Assembly: GCA_003611745.1 (NCBI GenBank)
Contig: RAYF01000009.1
Span: forward strand, 62,001 to 126,000
Reading direction: 5' to 3'
DNA: 64,000 nt
Origin: a bacterium D16-36
Lineage (GTDB): Bacteria > Bacillota > Clostridia > Lachnospirales > Lachnospiraceae
Shown here: positions 26,346-35,698 of the stretch, piece by piece
Numbering within the stretch: the stretch's first letter is position 1
How the letters are laid out: each line of letters starts with the position of its first letter
The notes under the pieces: model-generated
What the model was told of the DNA's origin: nothing
The model's database searches: none
What the model saw: only the letters and a program-made list of their open reading frames with translations
Translations under genes and position numbers: made by a program

Positions 26346-26786
26346 TTGGATTTAAAAATAAACAATTTACAGCAGCTTCAGCAGATGGGGCAAAAGGCTC
26401 CGGCGGCAGAGGCAGACGGTTCGTTCCGTTTTGCCCTCTTAAGCAGTTTAGAAGAAAATGAACTGCAGGCACAGCTTTCCTTTATGATGGAAGAAATCAT
26501 CCAACAGGGAAACCGGCTTGGTAAAAAAATGGATGTCCGTGACATGAAGCAGTACAGAAAACTAATTCAGGAATTTATGAATGAAATAGCAACTCATTCC
26601 CATGAATTCAGCAGGGAAAATTTTCTTGACCGCAAAGGCCGCCACCGTGTATATGGAATTGTCAGGCAGATTAACCACACACTTGATGAGCTGGCAGAAG
26701 AACTTCTCCGGGAGGAAAAGGATCATATAGCTATCTTAAGTAAGATAGATGAAATCCGCGGTTTAATTCTTGACATTTTAACTTGA
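26346..26786 (+). CDS. yaaR: YaaR family (DUF327) protein
   Basis: A helical protein of about 146 residues (FMMEEIIQQGNRLGKKMDVRDMKQYRKLIQEF is broken into amphipathic helices; RKGRHRVYGIVRQIN is a family signature). Found throughout Bacillota between tmk and holB; molecular function unknown. A GTG at 26340 is only two bases after the G-run that forms the SD, so the in-frame TTG at 26346 is more likely to be the start. Confidence 0.88.
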   Translation: MDLKINNLQQLQQMGQKAPAAEADGSFRFALLSSLEENELQAQLSFMMEEIIQQGNRLGKKMDVRDMKQYRKLIQEFMNEIATHSHEFSRENFLDRKGRHRVYGIVRQINHTLDELAEELLREEKDHIAILSKIDEIRGLILDILT

Positions 26787-26864
26787 TTTTCTATATTATT
26801 ATATTATTTTTTATAACACTCTTGGGCACTATTTGCGCCGCCAAAAGCGGCATGGGAGGATAGT

Positions 26865-26953
26865 GTGAAAAATATATTTTTCACACGCAAATTTGTGTCT
26901 GCGCACACTTGCCACAAATTTGTTATGCACAAAGAACGTGTGCAGAAATGAGG
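26865..26953 (+). repeat. Structured 5' element upstream of holB (family shared with gyrB)
   Basis: Begins with a perfect 20-bp palindrome of half GTGAAAAATA (26865-26884), then CAAATTTGTG (26888-26897) pairing with CACAAATTTG (26913-26922), and CTGCGCACAC (26899-26908) pairing with GTGTGCAG (26938-26945), directly followed by the SD AAATGAGG (26946-26953). The same modules in the same order lie upstream of gyrB at 59763. In the last stem holB has ACAC/GTGT where gyrB has GCAC/GTGC, a compensatory change. Translation of the preceding open frame gives an artificial extension of HolB. Confidence 0.75.
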
Positions 26954-26959
26954 AATATT

Positions 26960-27949
26960 ATGGCTAATTTTAAAGACATTATTGGACAAGACCAGATAAA
27001 AAAGCATCTTTTGGAGAGCATAAAGAAAGGAAGCCTCTCCCATGCATATATTATCAATGGAGAAACAGGCTCCGGCAGGCGGCTGTTAGCTTCTGCCCTG
27101 ACAAAAACACTTCTCTGTGAAAACAGGACGGAACAGGGCGACGCATGCGGAAAATGCAAATCCTGCCTGCAGGCTGATTCTGGAAACCACCCTGATGTAC
27201 GCTTTATCACACATGAAAAGGCAAGCATCAGTATTGATGATATCCGCAGCCAGCTTATAAATGATATTACTATTAAACCATACAGCAGCACACATAAAAT
27301 ATATATTATTCCGGATGCTAACAGAATGACGGAGCAGGCACAGAATGCCCTTCTAAAGACAATAGAAGAGCCGCCTGAGTATGCAACCATCCTTCTCTTA
27401 ACAGAAAACTCCCAAAATCTGCTCCAGACCATTATTTCACGGTGCATTATATTAAACACGGAACCTTTGCGTCAGGAAGAAATTACCCAGTACCTGATTA
27501 AAAATCTGCAGATGGAGCCGGAACAGGCAAAGATAGCTGCCGGATTCTGTCAGGGAAATGTTGGGAAGGCAATCCACTTTGCCACCTCAGAGGACTTTTC
27601 GGAGATGAAGGAAGACACGCTCCGTCTATTGAAAAGAATAGATGAAATGGATATTCCTGATATAATGACTATAATTAAAGAATTATCCCAGCGTAAGGGA
27701 AGGATTAATGAATATCTTGATTTAATGCTTTTATGGTACCGTGATGTTCTCATGTTCAAAGTAACTAAGGATGCCAACCTTCTCCTTTACCGGAATGAAT
27801 ATAAATCAATTTCCAGACAGGCAAGCATCCGAAATTACGCAGATATTGAAAAAATCATTAAAGCAATTGATAAAGCTAAAATCAGGCTGAATGCCAATGT
27901 CAATTTCGATACAGCAATCGGGCTGCTTCTCTTGACAATTAAAGAATAA
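26960..27949 (+). CDS. holB: DNA polymerase III delta' subunit
   Basis: A clamp-loader AAA+ subunit, 329 residues. Seen: IIGQDQIKKHLLESI, P-loop-like NGETGSGRRLLA, the zinc module CGKCKSC, and the sensor-type run MTEQAQNALLKTIEEPP then TTIISRC-like QTIISRC. The open frame extends upstream to 26909 through the repeat element, but ATG 26960 follows the SD AAATGAGG by six bases. Confidence 0.93.
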   Translation: MANFKDIIGQDQIKKHLLESIKKGSLSHAYIINGETGSGRRLLASALTKTLLCENRTEQGDACGKCKSCLQADSGNHPDVRFITHEKASISIDDIRSQLINDITIKPYSSTHKIYIIPDANRMTEQAQNALLKTIEEPPEYATILLLTENSQNLLQTIISRCIILNTEPLRQEEITQYLIKNLQMEPEQAKIAAGFCQGNVGKAIHFATSEDFSEMKEDTLRLLKRIDEMDIPDIMTIIKELSQRKGRINEYLDLMLLWYRDVLMFKVTKDANLLLYRNEYKSISRQASIRNYADIEKIIKAIDKAKIRLNANVNFDTAIGLLLLTIKE

Positions 27950-27982
27950 AAATTCCTAATTGTAGAAAGGATTTAATAAATT

Positions 27983-29215
27983 ATGACACTAATTATAGGA
28001 GTTCGTTTTAGAAAATCGGGAAAAGTTTATTATTTTGACCCAACAGGAATGGAAATAAAAAAGGGAGACCATGTCATCGTTGAAACTGCCAGAGGAGTAG
28101 AATATGGAACTGTCGTCCTACCTCCAAAGGAAATTGAAGACGACAAAGTAATACAGCCATTAAAGCCGGTTATGCGCATTGCTTCCCCACAGGATGATAT
28201 GATAAATGAAGAAAACAAAGAACGGGAAAAAGAAGCATTTTATATCTGCCTGAACAAAATTAAAAAACACCAGTTGGGAATGAAATTAATTGATTCAGAA
28301 TATACATTTGACCGGAACAAGCTGCTTTTCTATTTTACAGCGGACGGGCGTATTGACTTCCGTGAATTGGTAAAAGATTTAGCTTCTGTCTTCCGTACCC
28401 GTATTGAACTCCGCCAGATTGGAGTCAGGGATGAAACAAAAATGATGGGTGGAATCGCTATCTGCGGACGCCCACTCTGCTGCCATTCCTATCTGTCAGA
28501 CTTTGCGCCGGTATCTATCAAGATGGCAAAAGAACAAAATCTTTCCTTAAATCCTGCTAAAATTTCTGGTGTATGTGGGAGGTTAATGTGCTGCCTGAAA
28601 AATGAGGAAGAGGCATATGAGTACCTAAACAGCACACTTCCCCATATTGGCGCTAAAGTCACAACCGTAGAAGGATATCGCGGCGAGGTTCAAAGTGTCA
28701 GCGTCCTAAAACAGCGCGTAAAAGTCCTCCTGACACATGACAATGATGAAAAAGAGGTACGGGAATATTCTGTAAATGAACTGCAATTCCAGAACGACCA
28801 TCGTCCGCCCAATGCTGCTGTGGCACCAATTCTGCCAGATGAAGAACTGGATGAAAATGCATTGCGCGAATTAGAAGAATTAGAGAAGGAAGATTTGGAA
28901 GAAATCACTGCGGAAGAACCATCCGTCCCTAATAAATATCATTATGATAACCGTGGAAAACGGCCATATAACAAAAATAATACACGTTCCTACAACAACG
29001 ACACAAAAAGGGAATCCCACCGCTCAAACAGCAGTGAGGAAGAGCCAAAAAAATATCATAAGAAAACATACAACAACCACCATAACCAGAACGGCCCAAA
29101 CAATCCACCCCACCGCGGCAATACCCATTATAATCAGGGCAGCCGCAGCGGTAAAAGTAATTATCACAGCAGTAGCCGGAGTTTTAATAAAAACAGCGGC
29201 CGAAACCATATGTAA
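27983..29215 (+). CDS. ricT: PSP1-domain protein RicT (YaaT) with long disordered tail
   Basis: Homologue of RicT of the B. subtilis Y-complex (RicAFT), which carries Fe-S clusters and influences RNase Y-dependent RNA processing and sporulation. 410 residues: PSP1 domain with paired cysteines CGRPLCCHS and GVCGRLMCCLKNE (about 160-210). After about residue 300 comes an acidic patch, then a tail rich in Asn, His, Ser, Arg and Tyr (HHNQNGPNN-type), low complexity and probably RNA-binding. ricA and ricF are not nearby. Confidence 0.92.
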   Translation: MTLIIGVRFRKSGKVYYFDPTGMEIKKGDHVIVETARGVEYGTVVLPPKEIEDDKVIQPLKPVMRIASPQDDMINEENKEREKEAFYICLNKIKKHQLGMKLIDSEYTFDRNKLLFYFTADGRIDFRELVKDLASVFRTRIELRQIGVRDETKMMGGIAICGRPLCCHSYLSDFAPVSIKMAKEQNLSLNPAKISGVCGRLMCCLKNEEEAYEYLNSTLPHIGAKVTTVEGYRGEVQSVSVLKQRVKVLLTHDNDEKEVREYSVNELQFQNDHRPPNAAVAPILPDEELDENALRELEELEKEDLEEITAEEPSVPNKYHYDNRGKRPYNKNNTRSYNNDTKRESHRSNSSEEEPKKYHKKTYNNHHNQNGPNNPPHRGNTHYNQGSRSGKSNYHSSSRSFNKNSGRNHM

Positions 29216-29217
29216 AT

Positions 29218-29973
29218 ATGAATAAAAAAATAGAAAATGAAAATTATCTTCATCCGGGGGAACGGCTGGATGATTTACAGAGAAATGGATATAAAATAAT
29301 ACAAAATCCAGAAAAATTCTGTTTTGGCATAGATGCCGTACTGCTATCCCACTTCGCAGAAATAAAGAAAGGCTCACATGTCTTAGATATGGGTACCGGT
29401 ACCGGCATTCTTCCTATTCTGCTTTCAGCAAAAACAGAAGCAGGTTTTTTTGAAGCACTGGAAATACAGGAAGAAAGTTCTGACATGGCAAGGCGGAGCG
29501 TGGCATACAACCATCTTGAAGACCGCATCCGCATTACCACTGGAAACATTGCAGAGGCATCTTCCATTTATGGATACCATTCATTTGATGCAGTTGTCAC
29601 AAACCCGCCCTATATGAATGATAAGCATGGATTAAAAAACCCGGAAATTCCAAAAGCAATTGCCCGCCATGAAGTTCTCTGCACGCTGGAAGATGTGATA
29701 CGCGAAAGTGCCAGAGTATTAAAACCTAAAAAAAGCCTCTTTATGGTCCACCGCCCTTTCCGTCTGGCAGAAATATTTAAGCTGATGATGAAGCACCGTC
29801 TGGAACCTAAGAGGATGCGCTTTGTCCATCCATATATTGACAAAGAGCCAAATATAGTTCTAATAGAATCGGTATTAGACGGCAACCCTATGATTAAGGT
29901 AGAACCACCTATTATCGTATACCAAAGCCCAAATAAATATACAGAAGAACTTTTGGATATCTATAGATTTTGA
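29218..29973 (+). CDS. tRNA1(Val) adenine-N6-methyltransferase family (TrmN6/YabB)
   Basis: A 251-residue Rossmann-fold N6-adenine methyltransferase. SAM motif I LDMGTGTGILPILL and the catalytic NPPYMN (NPPY) are clear. It starts two bases after the ricT stop with no good SD, which suggests translational coupling. Position matches yabB of B. subtilis, whose substrate is tRNA1(Val) A37 in Proteobacteria; the substrate here is inferred. Confidence 0.9.
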   Translation: MNKKIENENYLHPGERLDDLQRNGYKIIQNPEKFCFGIDAVLLSHFAEIKKGSHVLDMGTGTGILPILLSAKTEAGFFEALEIQEESSDMARRSVAYNHLEDRIRITTGNIAEASSIYGYHSFDAVVTNPPYMNDKHGLKNPEIPKAIARHEVLCTLEDVIRESARVLKPKKSLFMVHRPFRLAEIFKLMMKHRLEPKRMRFVHPYIDKEPNIVLIESVLDGNPMIKVEPPIIVYQSPNKYTEELLDIYRF

Positions 29974-30060
29974 CATTATACGGAGCGCCGGATATATTTA
30001 ATAACTGTTAATTTAAACTTAGTAACTGTTGATCATAATACAACAGAAATGAGGATTATC

Positions 30061-30900
30061 ATGTCAGGAACTTTATATTTATGTGCAACCCCTATCGGAA
30101 ATCTGGAAGATATCACTTTGCGCGTAATCCGTACACTGAAAGAAGTTGATTTAATTGCTGCAGAGGATACCCGCAACACCATAAAACTTCTCAACCACTT
30201 TGAAATAAAAACCCCTATGACTAGCTACCATGAATATAACAAGATAGACAAAGCAGCCAATCTAGTTGAAAAAATGGCAGAAGGCAAAAATATTGCCCTC
30301 GTGACAGACGCTGGAACCCCAGCCATCTCAGACCCCGGCGAGGAACTTGTCCGTCAGGCATACGCCGCAGGAATCAAAGTAACTTCGCTCCCTGGCGCCT
30401 GTGCCTGTATCACTGCACTGACACTCTCCGGACTTTCTTCCAAAAGATTTGCATTTGAAGCCTTTCTCCCATACGACAAAAAAGAGCGCAGGGCTATTTT
30501 AGAATCCCTAAAAACAGAAACACGCACCATTATTTTATATGAATCACCTCACCATCTAAAAACAACACTTGCTGAATTGTATGACGCTCTCGGAGAACGC
30601 AATATCACTCTTTGCCGGGAGTTAACCAAAATTTACGAAAATGCAGAGCAGACCACCTTTTCTGCAGCAGCCAGATATTTTCTGGAAAATGATCCAAAAG
30701 GGGAGTATGTTCTGGTGATAGAAGGGATTCCCAGAGAGGAGTTAACTGCGAAGGAGCAGGCAAAATGGGAAACTCTTACTATATCAGAACATATGGAGAA
30801 ATATCTGTCACAGGGCCTAAATAAAAAAGAAGCTATGAAACAAGTTGCCAAGGACCGCGGTGTGCCGAAAAGAGAAATTTATCAGCAGCTGTTAAGCTAA
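30061..30900 (+). CDS. rsmI: 16S rRNA (cytidine1402-2'-O)-methyltransferase
   Basis: A 279-residue tetrapyrrole-methylase-fold enzyme. GTLYLCATPIGNLEDITLR, AAEDTRNT and LVTDAGTPAISDPGEELV are family signatures. The ATG at 30049 is part of the SD region (AAATGAGG), so 30061 is the start. The GGAACCGTTC following the stop resembles the AGGAACTGT ends of repeat elements elsewhere in the window. Confidence 0.96.
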   Translation: MSGTLYLCATPIGNLEDITLRVIRTLKEVDLIAAEDTRNTIKLLNHFEIKTPMTSYHEYNKIDKAANLVEKMAEGKNIALVTDAGTPAISDPGEELVRQAYAAGIKVTSLPGACACITALTLSGLSSKRFAFEAFLPYDKKERRAILESLKTETRTIILYESPHHLKTTLAELYDALGERNITLCRELTKIYENAEQTTFSAAARYFLENDPKGEYVLVIEGIPREELTAKEQAKWETLTISEHMEKYLSQGLNKKEAMKQVAKDRGVPKREIYQQLLS

Positions 30901-30996
30901 GGAACCGTTCAAAAATAACTTTTATTATTGCGTATAAATATATCCATATCTGGTAAAAATGATGACATAACCATTTTTAAGAAAGGAAATGCCATC

Positions 30997-31389
30997 ATGA
31001 AAAAAATACTACAAAATCATAATTCATATATTTTTATTATAACACTGTGCCTGACCATGATTTGCTGGATTTTTCTATTCGTCCAGCTCATAAGCAGCCA
31101 CCTTCTCTCACCGGCACAAAAAGCAATTCCTGCATTCCAGTCTATCGCGAATAGTAATTTTCAGAATACCCCTGACAAAAATACAGTCTGCAGCCTGCTA
31201 AAAACTTATGATTCCGATATCCGTCTGGTTTCCTGCCATAAGGAAAAAAATTATACCGATTTATATTTTTACAGCCCTGCCATCCAGAAAGAGAAAACGG
31301 GAAACAGTAGCAGAAATTTTAACGTACAGGCTGTCATCACCAAAAAATATATTTATTTTGGAAGCCCTTTTATTCAATATGATTTCTAA
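30997..31389 (+). CDS. Small exported or membrane-anchored protein of unknown function
   Basis: 130 residues; one hydrophobic helix near the N-terminus (about 10-34, FIITLCLTMICWIFLFVQLI) with a short basic start, then a 95-residue outer domain containing SLLKTYDSDIRLVSC and FNVQAVITKKYIYFGSPF, beta-rich with two cysteines. No family recognised. SD AAAGGA precedes the ATG by nine bases. It is the first of a set of plus-strand envelope genes that ends at 39912. Confidence 0.65.
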   Translation: MKKILQNHNSYIFIITLCLTMICWIFLFVQLISSHLLSPAQKAIPAFQSIANSNFQNTPDKNTVCSLLKTYDSDIRLVSCHKEKNYTDLYFYSPAIQKEKTGNSSRNFNVQAVITKKYIYFGSPFIQYDF

Positions 31390-31394
31390 TCCGT

Positions 31395-31760
31395 TTACTT
31401 CCCTATATTCCTTTTATGGCATCTGCGCCGCTCTCTCCGGTAGGCCATCTCATTGCAGAGCATCATCTGCACCAATGCCCGCATCCATCGGTTGCTGATT
31501 TCTTCCCTATGTCCACATCTCGCCTTATTGCAGATATTTGCAGCCATCGTTTCTACAGATACCTTATCCGGATACTCATCATACATCAGACTTCCGTCAT
31601 ATTCCATGCGGTCGCATTGATCTTCCACCACATACTGGATTTCCTTTACCTCTACGGGATATAAGTACTTATTATCTGTTGGAAAACTATCACCCTGAAC
31701 CTGTGTCAGCTCCATCGGAAACGTTAAGCAGTTTCCCTTAGGATATAAACCTTTTTTCAT
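31395..31760 (-). CDS. Conserved small protein of unknown function (Lachnospiraceae-type)
   Basis: A 121-residue acidic-then-basic protein. The segment VVEDQCDRMEYDGSLMYDEY then PDK is a pattern I associate with a family frequent in Lachnospiraceae; no function is known. The C-terminus is Arg/Lys-rich (RRERRRCHKRN). SD GGGAGG is present upstream. It is antisense to the flanking envelope genes and ends 6 bp from the end of its left neighbour. Confidence 0.7.
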   Translation of the reverse strand: MKKGLYPKGNCLTFPMELTQVQGDSFPTDNKYLYPVEVKEIQYVVEDQCDRMEYDGSLMYDEYPDKVSVETMAANICNKARCGHREEISNRWMRALVQMMLCNEMAYRRERRRCHKRNIGK

Positions 31761-31845
31761 TTTATACCTCCCTTACTCCTACACATAAGTTTTACTATTC
31801 CATATATCAGTTTATGATATTTTTTTAAAAAAGTTACATCACAAG

Positions 31846-31874
31846 TTGCCTTTTTCCCCTGAACACACTATACT
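31846..31874 (+). promoter_or_regulatory. Promoter of the C39-like peptidase gene
   Basis: TTGCCT (31846-31851) and TATACT (31869-31874) with a 17-bp spacer, about 70 bp before the start codon. Confidence 0.65.
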
Positions 31875-31943
31875 ATTATTAAAAGACTGCGCAATTCAAT
31901 AGCAGTTTTTCAAGATTTTTACAAACTTACGAGGAGGATTACC

Positions 31944-34463
31944 TTGAAACATATTTATAGATTGATTTTACTACTTTTCATATTTATTGGTTCCCTGTTT
32001 CTCTTTGGACAAACCATCCCTGAAATATCAGCAGTAACCACCACTGCTACCAGCTTACAATCTTCTACTTTTCCAATCCTTTACCTGCAGGTAGGAAATT
32101 ATACCCTCAATACCCTGCATGGATACAGCAGTGAAATGGACAGTGGTAAAGTAAGGGAATCCATTACCCCATTAGATGCAAAAAAAACACTTATTGTTAA
32201 AATAAAGCAAAATGAATCTAAAATTAAAAAGCTGGAATACAAACTGAGGGATATTTCTAACAGCAAAATTATTGAGAATAATTCCCTCTCCGCCTTTGAC
32301 ACACAAAAAAAATACCGTACCGCTTCTATCAAAATCAACCAGACCCTTGATACAAGCGTAGAATACGGATTCCAGATAACACTTACTACCAGCTACAGCA
32401 AAAAGATTCATTTTTATACGCGCATTAAATATTACAGCAGTGACTTTTTCCTAAAAGAGAAATTAGATTTTGTAAACAATTTCCACAAAGCAACTTTTGG
32501 TGAAGATGACTCCTTTAATATTTCGCCATATCTGGAAGCTAACACAAACGATGACTCCACTTTTGCCAATGTAAATATTCATTCAGGCAAAAGCCTCATC
32601 ACATGGAAAAAACTAAATCCAAAAAAGCTGTCCGAAACCATACCTACAATCCGGGAAATTAATATAGAGACTGCTGCCATATCGTTTGATTATTATGTCC
32701 AGGCAGAAACAGATTCTGGAATGGAATCATACCATGTAAAAGAATTTTACAGGGTGCGTTATTCCGGCAACCGTATTTATCTTCTGGCATTTAACCGGAA
32801 AATGGAATCCTTCTTTGACCCGAATTTAATTTCATTAAAAAGGAGCGAATTTAAGATTGGTGTTTCCAATGAGAATGACTTAGATATTACTGCCAGTGAC
32901 TCTAACAATAAATTTGCTTTTGTGCGGAATGGAAGCCTTTGGTATTATGACTTAAAGACACATAAGCTTACCTCTGTATTTTCTTTTGCCCAAAATTCAA
33001 AAGATTATCTGAGAGAAAATTATGACCAACATGATATCAAAATCCTAAAAGTCAGCGACAACGGCAATATCAGTTTTATTTTATATGGATATATGAACTG
33101 CGGTGATTATGAAGGCAGGGTAGGAATTCTCCTCTATGATTACAGTGCCAAAGACAACCGCATAACGGAGCGCGTATATATTCCTTTAACAACTACCTAC
33201 CAGCAGTTAAAAGAGGACTTGGGAGATTTCTCATACGTAAATGATAAAAATATTTTTTATTTCTCACTAAATAATATTGTATATGCATATAATATGTCTT
33301 CAAAACGATATGAAATATTAACGGAACACGCCTCCAGAGACCACTTCTCGATGTTAGAGAAAGCAAAGTGCTTTATTTGGTCAAATGCAGATTCCAGTGA
33401 GAAGGCAAATGAGATTACTATTTTAGATCTGGATACATCAAAGGAGCTTACAGTAAAAGCCCCAAACGGACAGAGCATCGTTGTTGTTGGAACGATTGAC
33501 GCTAACCTTGTTTATGGTTTTGTAAAAAATAAAGATATCCATGAATCTACAACAGGTGAAATAATAAGGCCGGCTTACCGCCTTATTATTTCAGACTGCA
33601 AAGGTAATATCCTGCGGAAATACAAAACAAAAAACTATTATGTAACAGGTGCTACTATCGAGGAAAATGTTATTCATTTGAAAAGGATACAGAAAAAAAA
33701 TGGTAAATTTGTCAATGCATCAGATGATACCATTATGAACCAAAAAAATACAAAGGCACGCTCCTTTGATTTAACTACCCGCATCACACAGAGGATGCTG
33801 ACAGAAAAATACATCTCCCTTCCGGCAGGATACATTATAGGAAGCAAACCGGATGTGCTTTCTACCAAATGTGTGATGGTTACAGAAAATACAACTCTTC
33901 ATCTTACAAACGAAGAAATGTCCAATTCTATCAAATATTATATTTATGCAGGAGGAGGAATATCGGGTTCTACGACAAGCGCACAAAAAGCTATCACTAT
34001 GGCAGATAACCAGATGGGAGTCGTTATGGATAGTAATTCCCATATTGTATGGGAACGCGGCGGTAAATTTATCAGCAAGCAGCTATCCAATATTAATTAT
34101 CCAAATGATACCTCATCCAGTATCAAAGCATGTACGCAGATGCTTTTACAGGCTGCACAGGTGACAACAACAACCTCCCAGCTAAAAGGAAAATCAATTC
34201 TGTCCATGTTAGATAATTATCTGGAACAGCCTGTCAGCTTAACAGGTTGTACATTGGATGAAGTTCTATATTTTGTCAGCGGCGAAAAACCAGTTATTGG
34301 AATGTTAGATACAAACCATGCCGTACTAATTACAGAATATAATTCCTCCACTGTCGCATGGATGGATCCAGTAACACGCAGAAAAAATACAGTTTCCATC
34401 TCAAGGGCAGAAAAAATGTTTAAAGATGCAGGATATAAATTTGTAAGCTATATAACAAATTAG
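31944..34463 (+). CDS. Large secreted protein with propeller-like region and C-terminal C39-like cysteine peptidase domain
   Basis: 839 residues. An N-terminal signal (LILLLFIFIGSLFLFG) is followed by a beta-rich region, then repeats such as NGSLWYYDLKTHKL and NNIVYAYNMSSKRYEIL that suggest propeller blades (about 300-600). The C-terminal 120 residues fit a Peptidase_C39_2-like fold with candidate triad Cys730 (KACTQMLLQ), His792 (NHAVLITEY) and Asp808 (WMDP). The sensor-plus-peptidase layout suggests a surface protease that cleaves exported peptides or proteins; no double-Gly substrate or ABC exporter is adjacent. It has its own promoter and terminator. Confidence 0.75.
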   Translation: MKHIYRLILLLFIFIGSLFLFGQTIPEISAVTTTATSLQSSTFPILYLQVGNYTLNTLHGYSSEMDSGKVRESITPLDAKKTLIVKIKQNESKIKKLEYKLRDISNSKIIENNSLSAFDTQKKYRTASIKINQTLDTSVEYGFQITLTTSYSKKIHFYTRIKYYSSDFFLKEKLDFVNNFHKATFGEDDSFNISPYLEANTNDDSTFANVNIHSGKSLITWKKLNPKKLSETIPTIREINIETAAISFDYYVQAETDSGMESYHVKEFYRVRYSGNRIYLLAFNRKMESFFDPNLISLKRSEFKIGVSNENDLDITASDSNNKFAFVRNGSLWYYDLKTHKLTSVFSFAQNSKDYLRENYDQHDIKILKVSDNGNISFILYGYMNCGDYEGRVGILLYDYSAKDNRITERVYIPLTTTYQQLKEDLGDFSYVNDKNIFYFSLNNIVYAYNMSSKRYEILTEHASRDHFSMLEKAKCFIWSNADSSEKANEITILDLDTSKELTVKAPNGQSIVVVGTIDANLVYGFVKNKDIHESTTGEIIRPAYRLIISDCKGNILRKYKTKNYYVTGATIEENVIHLKRIQKKNGKFVNASDDTIMNQKNTKARSFDLTTRITQRMLTEKYISLPAGYIIGSKPDVLSTKCVMVTENTTLHLTNEEMSNSIKYYIYAGGGISGSTTSAQKAITMADNQMGVVMDSNSHIVWERGGKFISKQLSNINYPNDTSSSIKACTQMLLQAAQVTTTTSQLKGKSILSMLDNYLEQPVSLTGCTLDEVLYFVSGEKPVIGMLDTNHAVLITEYNSSTVAWMDPVTRRKNTVSISRAEKMFKDAGYKFVSYITN

Positions 34464-34470
34464 ATTTTCC

Positions 34471-34506
34471 AAAAAAAGCGCACAGGCTTCGCTGGTGCGC
34501 TTTTTT
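34471..34506 (+). terminator. Intrinsic terminator after the C39-like peptidase gene
   Basis: AAAAAAAGCGCAC-AGGCTTCGCTG-GTGCGCTTTTTT, a strong bidirectional-type hairpin with a CTTCG loop. Confidence 0.9.
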
Positions 34507-34676
34507 AATGTGGTGCCCCCCTTTTCCCATTGTATGTGTGAGCATAAAGGCTTTTGTATATTTTGTATAACATATGTATATTTGTAAGCATTCTTTTTTT
34601 GCTATTCTGCCAATAGTATTTTTCCAATATTTTATTTATAATAAAGGTGGATTTGAAAGTGGGGAAAGGATCTTAT

Positions 34677-35612
34677 ATGAAAACTTTTCATTCCATTTTT
34701 GCATTAACATTAAGTATTATCTGTATAGCATATCTATTATTCTGTCCCAAAAATGGGCACTTTCTGTTTCACAATTTTTCAACAGAAGCACTCGCAGCGG
34801 AAAATGAACACAATACATTATCTAATGCGTTTTCCCTATCTTTTGAAACAACTTATCAGGAACATATTGCTGCCCATGACAAAAGATATTATTACATCCC
34901 TTTTCAGAAAAATATTATTTTTCAAATTACCTCTTCTTCTATCCGTAATTTAAAAATCAGCTTTCTTTCTGACACAGGCCAAAGTATTCCCTACAATAAA
35001 AAATTTTCAAAAAATAGTAAGCTCCTGACTCTATCTGCAGATTTGATAGGAAAAAGAATTTTCCTATGCCTGTCCAATCAGTCTGCCAGCTCATGTTCCT
35101 TTAAAATTTTTGTATCTTATCATAAAAAACAACATACAGAAACAGCAAAGCCAGCCACAAAAAAAGACCATTCTATTGCTACACCAGATAAGATACCGTC
35201 AGATACCGTTACCATCCATCACCCAAAAATAAATAAAAAAGCCACTTCAAATCCCACAAGAAGGAAAACAAATCAGCAATCCCGCAAAAACTCTAAAGAC
35301 CACAAAACCACAAGTATCCCATATGTACAAAAATACAAAAACAAAACAAAGTTATCCACAACCAACAGCAAAAATGTAGAGCTATATCCACAATTTATGA
35401 AAATGGCTCCCGGCGCTGTGGAAAAACTTAAGATATCCTCCGAACAAAGTATCTCTGATATTATCTGGCTCAGCACTAATCCTCTGGCCGTGTCCGTGGA
35501 ACATGGAAAAGTCCATGCAAAAAAAGAAGGAATTGCTATTATTTATATCCGGCAAAAAAATTACCCTGATATAACAAGCTCCTGTTTTATCAGGGTAATA
35601 GAAAGGACATAA
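34677..35612 (+). CDS. Secreted protein with Lys/Ser/Thr-rich linker and Big_2 (Ig-like) domain
   Basis: About 311 residues. A signal peptide (IFALTLSIICIAYLLF) is followed by a beta-sandwich (about 45-150), a long basic low-complexity linker (about 150-240; many Lys, Thr, Ser, His), and a C-terminal Big_2-type domain (MAPGAVEKLKISS...WLSTNPLAVSVEHGKVHAKKEG). Such domains bind cell wall or other proteins. SD AAAGGA precedes ATG 34677; the upstream GTG frame is not needed. It is 86 bp upstream of the kinase gene and may be its partner; function unknown. Confidence 0.72.
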   Translation: MKTFHSIFALTLSIICIAYLLFCPKNGHFLFHNFSTEALAAENEHNTLSNAFSLSFETTYQEHIAAHDKRYYYIPFQKNIIFQITSSSIRNLKISFLSDTGQSIPYNKKFSKNSKLLTLSADLIGKRIFLCLSNQSASSCSFKIFVSYHKKQHTETAKPATKKDHSIATPDKIPSDTVTIHHPKINKKATSNPTRRKTNQQSRKNSKDHKTTSIPYVQKYKNKTKLSTTNSKNVELYPQFMKMAPGAVEKLKISSEQSISDIIWLSTNPLAVSVEHGKVHAKKEGIAIIYIRQKNYPDITSSCFIRVIERT

Positions 35613-35627
35613 GCTGCAAAATTCATC

Positions 35628-35662
35628 TATATATCCGGCATTAAATAATTGCCGGATATATA
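35628..35662 (+). terminator. 13-bp perfect stem-loop between the Big_2 gene and the kinase gene
   Basis: TATATATCCGGCA and TGCCGGATATATA pair around a 9-nt loop. There is no T-run after it, so it may be a processing or attenuation structure rather than a full terminator. Confidence 0.5.
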
Positions 35663-35698
35663 ATATGTGATGTTCTATGCAGCCTTAAGTAAAATTAT

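Noticed and set aside
26909-26959. N-terminal extension of HolB
   Set aside because: These codons lie in the repeat element; the same false extension (QRTCAEMR) appears before gyrB, and the SD selects ATG 26960.
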